Source: SAR202 cluster bacterium
GTDB taxonomy: Bacteria > Chloroflexota > Dehalococcoidia > UBA3495
Assembly (NCBI GenBank): GCA_009392075.1
Contig: VFHG01000033.1
Coordinates: forward strand, 1 to 5,826
Length of the DNA stretch: 5,826 bases
Direction of reading: 5' to 3'
Made by a program: the position numbers and the translations under genes. Shown here one piece after another: positions 5,757-5,826 of the stretch (positions are counted from its first letter, which is position 1; each line of letters starts with the position of its first letter). Under the pieces are notes generated by a model that saw only the letters and a program-made list of their open reading frames with translations, ran no database searches and was not told the DNA's origin.

Positions 5757-5826
5757 AGGCTGGCGTAACGCTGGTAGGATTTTGCCTCTGTCGCATTTCT
5801 CCGCAGCCCGTTAAAGACGCCATTAT

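Noticed and set aside
5755..5823. 22-codon minus-strand frame upstream of the collagen-like gene
   Set aside because: It has an ATG but no ribosome-binding site and no recognisable sequence, and it is cut close to the window edge; it may be the tail of another frame or just noncoding.

Overview
This 5.8-kb window looks like chromosomal DNA from a bacterium, most plausibly a Chloroflexota lineage (marine SAR202 or other Dehalococcoidia-like). That assignment is inference. It rests on the DinB-like protein, the ABC oligopeptide ATPase pair and, above all, a secreted protein whose N-terminal domain (a 'PHAFLG..TVNG.PA.DGTVV.A.VDG' pattern) I associate with Chloroflexota surface proteins. Base composition is near 50% GC, and three of the five protein genes appear to start with TTG.

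Layout. At the left edge a small DinB-superfamily metalloprotein gene runs rightward (13-504). Everything else is on the minus strand. It converges, across only 23 bp, on lepA (elongation factor 4, 528-2372). Upstream of lepA, 2373-2519 holds a strong minus-strand intrinsic terminator that ends the preceding operon, then a perfect inverted repeat, then an extended -10 promoter that would give lepA an almost leaderless mRNA. The preceding operon is oppD-oppF (4619 down to 2520), two ATPases of a peptide/nickel-type ABC importer. No permease or binding-protein gene lies beside them. Upstream of oppD there is a 147-bp spacer with alternative hairpins, then a complete tRNA-Leu(UAG) with an encoded CCA end, then a 170-bp spacer. 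The right end holds a secreted collagen-like protein gene: signal peptide, beta-type domain, Thr/Pro/Ala-rich linker, 22 uninterrupted Gly-X-Y triplets and a C-terminal membrane anchor.

How they relate. lepA and the tRNA are translation housekeeping genes. oppDF would power peptide or other small-solute uptake together with permeases encoded elsewhere. The collagen-like protein is predicted to be displayed outside the cytoplasmic membrane. There is no sign of a phage, transposon, CRISPR array or multi-gene defence system. The most unusual item is the membrane-anchored bacterial collagen-like protein, followed by the orphan ATPase pair, the near-leaderless lepA and an insertion in LepA.
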